A model generated the notes under the pieces. The model was not told the origin of the DNA and did no database searches. It saw nothing but the letters and a program-made list of their open reading frames with translations. Source: Chionis minor (taxonomy: Eukaryota; Chordata; Aves; Charadriiformes; Chionididae). Taken from it: a DNA stretch of 64,000 nt. Made by a program: the position numbers and the translations under genes. Below, one piece after another: positions 48,029 to 60,320 of the stretch. Position 1 is the first letter of the stretch; each line of letters begins with the position of its first letter. The stretch is from positions 1,434,062-1,498,061 of the forward strand of contig VZSF01017903.1 of assembly GCA_013398295.1 (NCBI GenBank), written 5' to 3'.

Positions 48029-50021
48029 CTGCAGGAAACTCAAATGTCTCGTGAGCCGCACTACGCACGCCCATAACATGCTTATGGCCTGAAAGAATGT
48101 GCAGAGCTACATGCTAGTTTAATAAGTTTACTAATGGACTTGGCAGACAAGAAAAAGTGTAGGATTTAACATTTTTCTACTTTCTTTAAATCTGGAAACA
48201 CTTGGCAGATGCAATTAACCTTGTGCGGTCATCTCTTCCCACGGCTTCACGTGGCTGCGTAACATTCTCATCCAAATTGCTCATTCAGTGCAAAGTTCCC
48301 TTTCAGAGAGGTTTTCTTCCAATTTTTCCCCCCTCTTCAAGTGGTCTTAAAGAAAGGACTTGGGCAGCTGGACTTCAAATGACCCTTGAATGCTGTGCTT
48401 ACTTTCACAGCAGGATGCATCAACTGCCTCATCAAATAAGTCTCAAGCAGACAGGTTTGTTGATTGGGAAAGCAAAGTCTCAAGCTGAGGGTAAAGGGTA
48501 TGTCACAAATATTAGTGTAAGTACAGTGAAGGCCCTATATCCTTGCAGAAAACAGTGTTTGCCCTAGGCTAAAGTCTGTGCTAATGTTTTGAACTTATAT
48601 CACATCTCAGCTGATCTTATGGGGAAAAAGGCTGATTGGATTTTATAGCTCAACAGCTAATAGGATTCTACAGGATTTGATAAAGAAAGAAACTGCTGTT
48701 ATAGGTTTAACTATCCTGTAACAAGGAACATAGAACTGTGCTAAATTTCAATATTTTATAAAATATTTGCCCTGAAAATAGAGCTGCAAAATCATGTTAT
48801 ATGTTTATAGCTTAAAATTAAATACCTGGATGTGTAGCTGCTGCTGAACCCTATACTGAGTAAAAAAGATATCCTATAATTTTATAGCCTAAATCTCTGA
48901 CATCTGCAGTATCTTCCACTCCAGGTGTTCCCTTTGCTTAGGAAATTTGGATTCAGAGAAAGGAGAAAATTGCGACTCTGCAAAAGCTTAATCCAGAACC
49001 AAGGTAGATCAAAATGAATTTAGGCACTGCTGCTTACAGAATATCCACTGAGGCGTATGGCACACTAATAGACCCTGGGTTGATATTGCCAGTTATCCCC
49101 TCTGCAACATCCGTACTCTCCCCAGGCATGGGTGAGCCTCCTTTTTACAGTACCACTGGTGCTCTGCAAAGAGGGATATGGTAGCCCGAGCTTCTTCCCT
49201 TGACACTGAGAGCTCCCACCGGCAGCTCTGCAGCTGCCCAGAGACAAGTGCTAACAGCACAGGGCACCAAGAGCTTGGTGGTTTTATCAAACTGGTTTTG
49301 AGGAGAACTCAAGTGAGCTACCAGAGAAGGAAAGAATCAGTAACAATTTGTATACGAGCCCAAGGGTGGGATTGACTAAAAAGGAGACCAGTTCTTGAAG
49401 GAAGCATGTGAAGGACCACAAAGTCCCAGGCAGACTAGATATCTGCAAAATCAGCATGGACTGAGCCCAGCTGATTTTCACAGCTCTCTACAAACAAGAC
49501 TCTTGGGAAGCTGTGTCCCGCCTGGTGAACTAACTGGGACAAAAAGAGCTGCTCTGCAAATTTGACTCTGCCAGAGAAGAGCCAGATAAGTGTATGACAA
49601 AGACCATACCTGATCCTAGGGAGAAAATCTGACATGTCAGAGTCAGGAGCCAGAAGCTATTTATGATGGCAGCAAAAAAATAAACTCTCAACTATAACCT
49701 TGGAAGAAACAGGATTGCTGAGCCAAGCATCATCTCCTAGATAACAATCTAATGAGAAATCTCTCCCCAGCTCCCTCCCTCCCTCCCTCCCCTCCTCGGT
49801 GTGTGCCTTCCTTTGATGTACAGCTGCAAGGGCTTGCCAGGTGCAATCTGCTTTATTGAGTTATATGCATATAGCTTTGTAAAATATTCGCAAGACTTCA
49901 GATAAACCTGGATTCAACGTTTTATGTCTATGAGCTTCAGCTCCTGATAGAGAAGTTCAGCAGCTGCTAGCTGAGCACATCTCACTTGGAAGGCACTGAA
50001 CCTCCCCTCTTCAGCTTGCAG
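48029..50021. other. non-coding stretch, nothing recognised
   Basis: A 121-codon plus-strand frame (48202-48567) has no known relatives. The CCCT microsatellite below lies in this stretch. Confidence 0.4.
49771..49796. repeat. CCCT microsatellite
   Basis: About five to six tandem CTCC units. Purine/pyrimidine asymmetry is strict, and such tracts are often polymorphic in length. Confidence 0.9.
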
Positions 50022-50096
50022 GCACGAGTGCAGGACAACCCTGCACCTTTCTACAAGAAAAGGCCGGGCAGGGAGCTGGCTCTCGGGGAGGTGAAG
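50022..50096 (+). CDS. possible small exon, unrecognised protein
   Basis: A 75-base, 25-codon open block lies between an acceptor with a good pyrimidine tract (CCTCCCCTCTTCAGCTTGCAG) and a donor AAG-GTAATT. An alternative donor GAG-GTGAAG lies six bases earlier. The translation is hydrophilic and basic (QDNPAPFYKKRPGREL). The frame continues open beyond the donor, so openness alone is not evidence. No family was recognised. Confidence 0.12.
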
Positions 50097-52854
50097 GTAA
50101 TTGAATACGAGTTTGCAGGGGATTCACGCACTTGCAGCCCGTCTGACCCAAACCTGCAGGGTTCTGCCTGTGAACTGAGCGCTGCAGGGAGGGAAGGGGC
50201 TGGGGTTTTTTTATGTGCTGGCTGCTATGTTCTGGGCCACCGCACGCAGATGTACTTCTCCATTACTCAGCTTCCAAGTGAGGCCAGATTGCTTGTCCTG
50301 GCTTTGACTCCTCCTTTGCACAAGTCCAGCCATGTGCTGTGGAGCTGATTTGGATGATTCCCTTCTCTTCACTGCACAAGGACAAGTCTGTTTAAACCTG
50401 CCTCCATCCCCAAGAGTAGGTGTCTGGAGTGCACTGCTGGGCAGACACCCAAGACAGCTCTCAACAAGCTACCTCGAGAGCAACATGACCACTTTTTGTT
50501 TGGCACTTGGGAGCAATATAACCACTCTGCCAAGCTAATGCAACCTGCTTCCAAGGAAGACTAATTAAACCAGAAAGTCATCCCACCAGTGTCATTACCT
50601 GGTTCTGGATTGCTAAACAAGCACCTCCGGGGCTCACCTGGGCATTTCCGAGAAATGCTGCTCTGCACCACCTAAGCACACTATAGCACGCTATCTGCTG
50701 CTGCCCACAGCCAAAACCTCCTACCTGAAGTGCAGGCAGAGGTGTACGTGCCATCCCCCCCACCCCAATACAGACACCCAGCAAGAAGACAGGCAAGCAT
50801 CCAGAGACACTACGTGAGTACAACTCAGAGATGGCAAAAGGGCAACAGTAAGACAGTCAGATGTGGTAGGAAGACATTATAATACTCCCAGCTGCTCCGT
50901 GCTCATGACTGTCTTGCTCACAGGAGCAATTCTCTGTCCGCACAAGCCTCTCCCTGGGCCCTGAAAGCCAATCAGTGGAGAGGTGTCTGACCCCAAAGCC
51001 AAGTGCTAGCCCCACACAGCATGTACAAAGGGTGGAGAAACACCCATTCCCCTCTTCCTTTGCCAGGCCATCAGCGGGTGCTGGATTCCATCAACAGGTT
51101 TTTTTCCTCTCACCACATACACAACAAGCAATTTCCAATATACATGCTCATTACGCTCCAGTGGAGCACACAATAAAGTAAAGGTAAGTGGCAGCCAGAA
51201 GACTGTCTGCCCACAGCAGCCAATGATGGGGAAGCTGCTCTCAGCTTACAAAATCGACTCAGACACTTCCAGAAATTCACATCAGATATCCACCCTCTCT
51301 GAATGGATAATAAATACGTCTGACCCAATAATCCAAGTGTTATCTGCGTTCCAACTACCAAATCATACAATATAGCTACACACCTGATGTAATTTTAATA
51401 ACATAAGACCACAAAAAGCAATGGAGCACAATGGCGAAAGCAGACAAGGGAACATTGATTTTCAGATTGCATTCCACTATAAACATCAAACTGCTGGTGG
51501 TTTATCTGAAATATAAGCAGACCTAAGTGGCGCGAAGGAGGCTGAAGTTCATGCGTTTAGGCTGAACAGTGCTTAATGTGCCAACCCCAGTGAATCCTGC
51601 AGGCAAGCTGCCTCTGCCAGCCATAAACAGATAGTCTTCATTCAGGATCGATACAACTTCCACTACAGTTGTACTAATTGTAATAGCTGGATTTTGACAA
51701 TGTTCATGCACGTGTTACGCAACACAGGGTCCTGTCTACAGGGGGAGAATTTAAACTTCTCTTAGCACAGATAATTTTACCTTATCTTAAGACCTTCACC
51801 AAACTCCTCATGCTCAAGTAATCTACGTTTTAGCGCCCATTTGCCTTCAGCTCTCACTGACTTCTTGTAGTCCCCGGAAGGTTTTCAAGAACAGCCTCTG
51901 GGGAACAGTCCATAGGAGAAGGAGGCTCACTGCTAGCTTTTGCTGCACTGACTTCGTTATCAATAAGCTATAACTTCCCTGACATCAGCTGAATTACTCC
52001 TCTTTACAACCGGGAAATCACAAGCAGGATTTTGTGCACTGTACTTTGACTTTATTTGAGTCAGATAAGGGATCTGAGTTTCCTTTCAGAAGCTACTTTC
52101 CACCTAACATATTTGGGAGCACACGTACTACATTTCTTTGGCTAAACCATAAGCCATTAATCCTTCTCCCCACTCAGAATGCATAAGCCTCCAAACCACA
52201 CACTGAATGGCACTGAGTTTAGACAAAAAGGAGTTAAAATTTTAAACTACTCCTCAACAGGTGGGTTCAACAGACCTGTATTCCTTAATCTAACACTACC
52301 ATAAACTAGGAAATTTAGATTTATCTTCTGGTGAAGATGAGCTCCAATGATGTAAGTTTAAAAGGGCTAAGTTAGGAACATTGAAGAAGGTATCAGCCCT
52401 GGATGCAGGGAGAGCTTTCTAGGAATGAATTCCCTATATACTGATGCGCTGCATATTGCATAGTTTCTGCCCTAAGCATCTGCGGCTGCCTGCTGTCAAA
52501 GGAAGACACTAGGAGAAATGGGCTTTTAGTGAGAGAGGTCTAGTGAATGACACAGAGAAGGACTTCTTCCAAACTCTGATGGCTTTGATGGCTGTCAGTT
52601 TTGACCCTGTGTCACTTCAGCTGACAGCCAACTTTCCATCTTTACTGGCACGCTGAACAAGCATGTGAGGGGCCCTACTTCCGTCTGGGCCAACAAAATC
52701 TGCAGCCAAATCTCAGCTGAAAGTCACGACTTACTTACAGTACAGTATTACTGTAATGCTCAGAAATGAAATGCAGTGGCCACAGAAAAGAGGTGACTGG
52801 ATCAAGCAGGCACAGCCTCCAAAGAGATGACAGTGTTTAGGTACTCTCCTGCTT
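50097..52854. other. non-coding stretch, nothing recognised
   Basis: No gene or repeat family recognised; open frames of 60-86 codons only. Confidence 0.4.
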
Positions 52855-52912
52855 TCATGGGAGTCTGTGGAGGACTCCCTACTGATTTCAGTAGCAACAG
52901 GATCATGAAGAC
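52855..52912. repeat. possible near-palindromic amniote repeat fragment
   Basis: CATGGGAGTCTGTGG followed by GGACTCCCTACTGATTTCAG and AACAGGATCATG resembles the 'tgggagtctttccattgacttcagtgggc...ggatcagg' type of the family found at 45.7, 54.3 and 59.3 kb. Confidence 0.35.
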
Positions 52913-53355
52913 AGACAATCCAGTTACCTAGCTGATAAAATACGATATTGGCATTGCTATCCCACTGGTCCCAACCATAACATTTCCTGGTTCTTTCAAA
53001 GGCTTTCTAAGTACCCTCTGGGGCTCAGTGAGCATCACTGCCTCTTTGAAGTGCTGAAGAAACATTTACCAGTGTGCAAATACTTACAATTTTGAGTTTA
53101 CACGAGAAGGGAAGATGCTTCTAGACTACCGTCTGTTTTTCTTTGCCAGAAATACAGAGCTTGTCACATTTTCGAAAGTACTTAAAGTCTAATATTGTGC
53201 AAAGAACAAGAGCCTCTATAAAATAAAAAAAGCAACAGAACTCGATTCTCCACTGGACACCTCCAATTTCACACCAGTGCAACAGTATCAAACAAATGGG
53301 CAAGAATGATTCATGGTCTGGAAAACACGCTTTTCTGTGGGAGATTTAGAGAATT
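52913..53355. other. non-coding stretch, nothing recognised
   Basis: No recognisable feature before the ancient CR1 copy. Confidence 0.4.
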
Positions 53356-53725
53356 CAATCTTGTTAGCTTACCAAAGAGCAGGTTAAGGGGAGATTTGAT
53401 CACAGTCTGTAAGTACCTACACAATATCTGGTATCTGATCCTAGGCAGTTCTTTAATCTGGCAGACAAAGGTATAACAAGATCAAAGCGCTAGAACGTGA
53501 AATTAGACAAACAAACTGGAAAAAGCTAGTCTTCACCTAGCCCTTCAACCTGACATGTCCATTTCTTGCATGCTCTAATTTGGAATTTCTTCCTAGTATA
53601 GTAATTTTCTAGCACAGTCATGTATTAGTGGATTTAATGCTGGAATTAACAGGTGAAATTCCATGTTCTGTAGTTTAACAGAAAATTGGGCTACATGCTC
53701 ATAGGTGATTCTGGCTTTAAAAATA
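53356..53725 (+). mobile_element. ancient CR1-clade LINE 3' end
   Basis: The order GGGGAGATTTGATCACAGTC, TGTAAGTACCTACACAATAT, TTCTTTAATCTGGCAGACAA, AGGTATAACAAGATCAAAG, AATTAGACAAACAAACTGGA, then GTGAAATTCCATGTTCTGTA and GGTGATTCTGGCTTTAAAA matches an old amniote CR1 subfamily through the end of the ORF and the 3' UTR. It lacks the ATTCTATG tail of the younger avian CR1 and carries many substitutions and indels, so it probably predates modern birds. No frame remains open. Confidence 0.7.
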
Positions 53726-53737
53726 AACATAAGTATG

Positions 53738-53777
53738 AAATAGAGTTATACAAACAATATTAAATAGAGTTATACAA
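53738..53777 (+). repeat. 16-base tandem duplication, period 24
   Basis: AAATAGAGTTATACAA occurs exactly at 53738-53753 and 53762-53777, just after the ancient CR1 copy. It is a small local duplication in AT-rich DNA. Confidence 0.9.
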
Positions 53778-54281
53778 TCATGCAATGTAATAACCTCACT
53801 TATCAAATTATCTTTTGACATTTAGAATATGTTTTTGCAACAAAAGCTGTGTTGATTATGAAACAGCAGGTAAGACCTTTTTTCCTTCCTTCCGTCTCTA
53901 AGAAAGTTGGCTCCCTCGCTCCTTCCACTCATGCAGTTTATTTTGAGGGAAAGTGAGGAGGTTTGGGATTTGTTTGGCTGTATTTCTTGTTATTATTAAT
54001 TTCTCCCCTATATAATTAATATAGAGACATCTTGAAAACTCCCATAAGCAGAAAAAGCACATGCATAACCATGAAGATCTTCAGTCTTTAGCCTGGAATG
54101 CAGCTGACCTTTCCTTTCTCAGCCATTACAGTTTCTTAGCTTCCACAAACAGATATTTATTCTTTTTTCTTTTTTTATTTTTGGAAATCTTCCATTCACA
54201 GTGTGCTAGGGGACTTCACTCAAAGTAACACATGCTCCACAGATTAGCAGGCTCTTAAAAATACGCTTGTATTCTCTTTAT
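53778..54281. other. non-coding stretch, nothing recognised
   Basis: AT-rich with T-rich runs near 54160-54185 and a TATAATTAATATAG phrase near 54012. No repeat family recognised. Confidence 0.35.
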
Positions 54282-54354
54282 GGGCCTGGTCTATTAAAAA
54301 GAAGTTAACAGAAAGACACCCATTAGCTTCTGTGGGTATTGGATTGGGGCCTAA
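54282..54354. repeat. near-palindromic amniote repeat
   Basis: Begins GGGCCTGGTC and ends TTGGGGCC, with AAAGACACCCATTAGCTTCT between. This matches the 'gggcctgatcc ... aagactcccattgacttc ... tttggatcaggccc' layout of a short amniote repeat with complementary ends. Confidence 0.5.
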
Positions 54355-54674
54355 ATTATTGCTAGTGCTGAACATGCACAGTCAGAAAGTATTTCAGAAA
54401 ACATGTGCTACATACTGCTCTCTGAGTCTAAAGCGGATTTCCCCGAGATCCTTTCCAAACTCCAGTGACTAGCTCTGGAGAAGACATCTGCTCTCCCACG
54501 GAGCATCTCTCTCTAACGATGGGCAGGAATCAGGCATTCCCTGTGTACTCACTGTGGGTTTTTATATCACTTATCTCGGGCTTTATGTCCTCCACACAGA
54601 CACATGCAGCTCTTCTACACACCAGGTTCTCTCCTCCCCATCCTAAATTGCCAGCTTCTCCTTTCTAGGCCATC

Positions 54675-54730
54675 AACAGTATAGAATAGAACTTAGAATA
54701 GAAACAGTATAGAATAGAACAGAATAGTAC
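54675..54730 (+). repeat. AGAAT-rich tandem repeat, period 28
   Basis: AACAGTATAGAATAGAAC occurs at 54675-54692 and exactly again at 54703-54720, with further TAGAATAGA units around them. The unit recalls the CR1 tail, but no CR1 body is attached. Confidence 0.85.
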
Positions 54731-57700
54731 TTGCAGCTCACAAAAACGAAATTGTTAGTGAACCACCAATTTTGATATCGTCACATTGTTCTAAGCAGCC
54801 GTCCCATCCACCATATACGCAGAAAATCTGTATATATGCATCAAACACACCTTGTGAGCTGAGATGAAATGTCTTAACGGATCGAACAATTGCGTGTGGT
54901 GTACAAAGTACATTTTGCAGACTCCTAAACATTTCCCTGGCAAGACCATCAGTGGGCTCGCCAGCTCATTACAGAATGCTAATTACATCCCATCAAGTGA
55001 CCTGAAACTGCTGAACAACACTGAGTTATGTATGCTTTCATGGGAAACACCAGAAAGCTAAACCTCTCCACAGTTGGCTTAGAAAAGATTAGTTTACAGA
55101 GACGTCTGTTCCTTGTCAAAAAATTCCTTCGATTTCTTTCTTTCATGTTGTACACGGACAGATCATTATTGGCTTGAAATTGCAGAATCCATTTCTTCCC
55201 CTTAAGAAAATCCATGGTAAGTCTTACTGGGTTAAACTAGTCATTTTAAAAAACGAGATGAAAACAGGCAGAAACAGGTTTATGAAGATATACAGAGGTT
55301 TAGAAAATAGTTTTAGTTTTAAATGGAAGCAGAAGCGCAGGCACAGAGAGCTGAAATTTTTCTAAGTGAAACCAGAAGTTGAAATCCAGTTGTGTACAAT
55401 CTAGACTGCTCAACCACTCCCGCTTATTCCAGTTACCTCCCCATTTCCCCACTAGTGCGTGGCTCACTTGTTGCCTCTTCTCTTTAATTAGGCATCTATC
55501 CCGCAAGCTGTTTATAGCAGCAGTGTCCCATTCAGTGCAACAGGCCATGAGGTATAGCTGTACCGAGCACTTTGCCATCTGTTCAGGGCTGGGTCTGACT
55601 TACATGGCGTGTTTGAAAAGCGTCCCATATGCTGGAGCTCCTAACAGAGCCCTTTCAGTATTACTGAAAGGCAGAACAGGAGCCTGCTTAGATATTAGTA
55701 CAAAAATTAAACATTACGAATTTTTTCCAGTGTCGAGCAGGTTCTCCATCCCTACAGCTCTCCCACAACTTTTCTCAACTGGTTTTAAGGCTCTCCTGAA
55801 GGAGGTAAGTGTCTGTATTTACAAACGGGGAATCTGTGAACAGGAAAAACTGATGACAGAGCCAGAAATAGTACCTCAGCTCCCCAGTCCCAGGCCAGCA
55901 CCAAATACACTAGGCTACACTTGTCTTTCAGGAAGCTGCTATGGTCAACTCCCTTTAACTGCTGCATTAGCATTTCTAAATGTGCTGGGTTTATTTTAAA
56001 TATCTCCTACTTGGGGAGAGCGAGTGAGTTAGCTTGTGCGTAAAATATGCTGGTATGCATTTCTGATTTGATGTCTATAATATCTTGCATGTTTCATGCT
56101 AGAGAGAAAGAAGAAAAAAAGGTTCAGGATGCTATCTGCTTCCACCACACTGCTGAAATGGCAGAGGATAAGGACATGCATGGGGAAGTCAGGATTTGAT
56201 TCACAAATATGTCCTATCTGTTCCAGTTCTGGTCACATTAACAGCAAGGCTCCTGCGAGTTATCTCTGCCGGGTATGCTCAATGTCAGTTTAGGGAAAAG
56301 AAAACTATTCATCTCCAACTCCCAAAGAAGCTCCTACTTCACTAACATTGTTATGACACTGCTGAAAATGCCAGACACACATGGGAGCTACAGAGTTTAG
56401 AGCTAAACTCGTCAATATGGAGAGAAGAGACAGACACTTCTCAAATCTGCACACTCATCAGGTCTCTTTTTCCCTGACGGTTTTGACTCAGCCCATCTCA
56501 AAGATGCACTTTTGACCACTGCAGCCTTTGAGCTCTGCTCTCCTCACAGCACGTGAGCTGTCTGACCCCAACAGCCCTGAGCTGATCGGGGTGACAAGTG
56601 ACATCTCACAAAGAGTGACAAGAGGGAAGATCTGCAGAGCTAAGATATGCCAAGGAGAACCCTGGAACATGGGGCCAGGCCCTTACCTGAAATAGCAACA
56701 CTTAGGTCCACAGATACTAACTGAATTTGATCATCTTCTCAGTTCTCGAGCAACAGATTGGGAGTAAAGCAAAAAAAAAGGACCTAGCTAAGGACTACAA
56801 AGAAAGTAGGAGCTGCCTTTAAAGGGATATATTCAGTTGGTCTCCACAGTTTAGGCAAGTGTACAATGTGCTCCAGACTTCTTTATATGCCAGTTCCACT
56901 CAAAAAAAACCCCAAAAACCCAAAACAAAACCAAACCAGGTAATTTAGTCAAATGTCTCCAGATCATTCAGCTGGAGACAAGAATGCAAGCCATCCCTGA
57001 AGGATAAAGAACTGCTTGCAGAGCCACTACTTTCCAGGAAAGGAACAGGGGGTCAGAACAAACAAGCAATTGAACATGAGCTCCCAGTGCAACAGGACCA
57101 GCAAAGTCATACGTCAGCAACGAATGGAGAGCTGAAGCAGAAAGGTCATTTAACTTGCATTGAAATAGCATATACCCTAACTCAGTTCATCTGCGCTAAA
57201 CCAGCAAGGAGCATTTGCATCACCTAATGAGCAACTGACCTACGAGGGCAGTAACCCAAACACAGCTAGAGCCCAAGGAGAAAATGGGAACACAGATTTG
57301 ACATTTACAAGGCGGACAGAACACAGAAGAAAATGGTGAAGACAGCTTTTTATTTTCTGAAATGTCTCAGGAGGGTGGAAGATGGGAAGCAGCAGTACCG
57401 TGGGAACATCCTCTACGTTTCTGAGCAATATGAGGGAACGTGCTTCTAACTTTGGCACTTGCAGACTTCTTGTTTCCTCTGCTCCAGCAGTTAACGCAGG
57501 GGATGTGCCTGACACACCAGATCACACAACAGGAAAAAGCTCTGGAGCCCTTTGGATAGTGCACACCCATGTTGGGGTGCAGCGCTGTGCTGATCCCATG
57601 CCCCAGGCACGGCCCCTTTATGAGATGACAAGCTGCACCTTCAAAAGGGGCTTACCGAATGGGACAGAGCTCACAGCACTCCACAGCAAGCGGATGGTGG

Positions 57701-58584
57701 TGGCTCTCGGGGATTAAGGGAGCTCTGTGTAGATGCCCGGACAGTATAGACAGCCCATGCTCCACTGGTCCAAGTATTTTCTCTCACAGCACCTAAAATT
57801 CTTCCATCTCCAACTTGGCAATGGTTAAAAACATCTAAGCACCTGCTATGAAGCAGAAAGAATATCAGCTTTCCCTCATGTACAGACCCATCTCTCCATG
57901 GCCTGGAAAGCCCACAGTGATCGCGCAAAATAAAAACCTGACAGCACGGCTTCACGTAAGCGTGTGCAAATGCATCCAGGGTGCATACATATTCCGTGCA
58001 GGGGAGGGCAGGCTAAGCTATCACTGCAGTACGTGCATACTAAGTGGAGGCTTTGCAGTGCTACCAAAGAGAACGCACCAAGTGTCTATTTGCACAGACA
58101 AACACAATAGTCAGATTCAATTATTCTCTGTGGACGGCCCTGAAACAAAATGCTAACGCACCAAACAGTGTTCCAATGAGAGGGTCCCATCCCTGAAGAC
58201 CTGGTAGTTCAATTTATACAGCAGAAGAAACAGGGACAGGCTTGTCTACATAATTGGAAAATAAGCCAGCATCCCTAAAATGTTCAGGATTGCAATACAT
58301 TTTCACTCGCCATGCGGTTTTTCCTGTCTTTTTCTTTTCCGTGGCTATGGTCTGTTGTCTGACAATGCAAGAGATGAAAAAGAAATTTCTATCGGCAGCC
58401 CCCAACATACACCATATTCTAAAAATGTGAGGGGGAAGGCAGCTTTTCTAGAAAATGCTGTTTTCTCCACACATGTTACTCAGAAGACATGGAGCCCTTT
58501 AAGGTCAGAGCAAGCAAGAAAATTTAAAATGTAGCTCAGTGACCTACGAGATAGTACCTACGACTAAATACTGCAACACAGACA
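54731..58584. other. long non-coding stretch with a 206-codon open frame of no known family
   Basis: A plus-strand frame (55379-55999, 206 codons) has no recognisable domain; it has a mixed cysteine- and leucine-rich translation. An A/C-rich low-complexity run lies at 56902-56939. No repeat family recognised. Confidence 0.35.
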
Positions 58585-58670
58585 ATCCAGGTTGAATACT
58601 GGCTCTGCCACTGATACTTGCTCAGTCCCTCAGCCTCCGAGTCCTACGTCACCATCTTGAAAATGGAGTT
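58585..58670 (+). repeat. MIR SINE remnant
   Basis: CCAGGTTGAATACTGGCTCT followed by GCCACTGATACTTGCTCAG, TCCCTCAGCCTCCGAGTCC and CACCATCTTGAAAATGG matches the MIR order 'ctgggttcgaatcctggctctgccac ... acttaacctctctg ... catctgtaaaatgg'. The tRNA-derived B-box region (GGTTGAATACT) is still recognisable. Confidence 0.65.
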
Positions 58671-59300
58671 CAAAAATGGATTTCATTATAGGCCTTCAGC
58701 AACATGATGTGTGTATGTGCTACAGCTACTTCAAGAGGGCACTGATAATTTAGGGCAACTGTAACAAGAGCACTCTGTGGACCTTGCTCTGGATTCAACA
58801 TTTTTGCTAGACCAACAGGAATAACATGCCAGCTGAGACAGCCACTCGCCTGATAGAGTAACCCAGCTGTAAATCTAGAAACCTGTCCCAGAGTCTTGGG
58901 TTTAGGATCCAGCATTTCAGCCTGGACTCATATTCAGTTTAAATCACCAAGTAAGAAAATTCAGCATTTGATTGAAACCATTGATGTACAGAACTCTCCC
59001 TACTGATCGAAGAAAAGTGATTATCTGCTCTTTTTTGAGAAGGAAAATGACTGTTCCTAAAGAAGAGATCACAAATGCCAATGTGCATTTTCAATAGAAT
59101 TCTGAATTATATTTCACAGCTCCAGATAAAAATTAATGACCTTTGCATTGTGGAGAATGCTCCAACTGGGATTGCTTTTTCTTTTATTTCTCATGCCTTA
59201 CAGCACAGAGTAAGATGGCCTCACAGATATAATTGTGTTATATCACAATACTAGACAGACCTAGTGCTGAGACCAGACAGTAATTTACTCACTAAGGCTC
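58671..59300. other. non-coding stretch, nothing recognised
   Basis: Ordinary AT-rich DNA; no gene or repeat recognised. Confidence 0.4.
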
Positions 59301-59366
59301 TGATCCAGTTTCTATTGAAATCAATGTAAAGGTTTCCTCTGAGTTGAATGGATATTGACTGGATCA
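59301..59366. repeat. near-palindromic amniote repeat with 9-base terminal inverted repeats
   Basis: TGATCCAGT (59301-59309) and ACTGGATCA (59358-59366) are exact reverse complements. Between them lies TTCTATTGAAATCAATGTAA, a variant of the core shared with other copies in the window. It fits the short palindromic amniote repeat family. Confidence 0.55.
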
Positions 59367-60202
59367 ATCTTTTTGTCTTCATAGCTGGAACACGGCAATT
59401 TTCCCTTAGTGTTCTGTGACCTTGCTTTCTCATTAAACTTCACTCAAGGGATTCATAAGATACAGAATACTGCATATGGAAGATAACTCAAGAGATTTAT
59501 TATACCCAGTCATGTCTAAATAGAGTAGTGACAAGCAGGCGAACATACTTCTTTTCCTACCGTGCAGTCTGCTGGCCATCATGAGAACACCAAGTCTTGC
59601 TTTATGCAAGGTATATCTTACACATAATATCCAGATCTCACCCCCTACAAAGGCACGGAATTATGTGCAATGGGGTAAACTAGGGACGATTTGAACTGTT
59701 ACATTGATGGGGTTTGCTGACGTCAATTTTAATTGGACACTTAAATGCATATAACAAAATTTGGCTGTTTGTGCTCTTTTATTGAACTTTGCCGGGTCAT
59801 CCGGTCCCTTCCTCTTGCACACAACCATATTATTGATCCCTTTCATAAACAACCATGATCCACATTAAACACATTCCCCTTTCCAAAAGCTGTGACAGAA
59901 TCCTGCCCCTCACTTTTCCAGTGGCTGGAACGTTACACTTACGCAGCTGAACTTACTCACAACCAATGAACACATATCTAATCATCTGCCAGCCTAGTCC
60001 TGCAGCTTAAATAGTTCTTTCCCTTCCCTGGTACTAACACCCGTGATGCATTTATGGACATTCATATCCCCTTTCCACCTCAGCTTTGCTGGGCTGACCA
60101 AGCTAGGTTATTTTTGTTTCCTCTCTAATGATGGCTCCTCACTCCAGAATATTTTGCACCTTGCAGTACTTTAAAGTACTCGCAAAGGTTTAGACAAATT
60201 AT
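59367..60202. other. non-coding stretch, nothing recognised
   Basis: Nothing recognised, although CATTGATGGGGTTTGCTGAC followed by GTCAATTTTAATTGG near 59705-59737 may be a further weak copy of the near-palindromic repeat. Confidence 0.35.
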
Positions 60203-60320
60203 TATATTTTACAGCTAGATTAGGCCATTATGACCTCTTGAATTATCCTGGGTATAGAAGACCACCTGTAATTCCTGCATTTTGGCCATAATTTCAGGTT
60301 GAACTAGGGCACATATTTAA
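60203..60320 (-). mobile_element. ancient CR1-clade LINE 3' tail, antisense
   Basis: TTAGGCCATTATGACCTCTT, then GACCACCTGTAATTCCTGCA, TTTTGGCCATAATTTCAGG and TTGAACTAGGGCACAT follow the antisense of an old amniote CR1 3' UTR ('gggaccattatgatcatc ... acctcctg ... ttcctgcatcaagcccataacttc ... gagctagagcatat'). It is the same broad type as the copy at 53.4 kb but the opposite strand. Confidence 0.65.

Noticed and set aside
54675..54730. Another CR1 insertion from the AGAATAG units
   Set aside because: No CR1 3' UTR or coding sequence on either side; annotated as a tandem repeat.
58585..58610. tRNA gene suggested by a B-box-like GGTTGAATACT
   Set aside because: It is the tRNA-derived part of a MIR SINE; there is no cloverleaf or A box at the right spacing.
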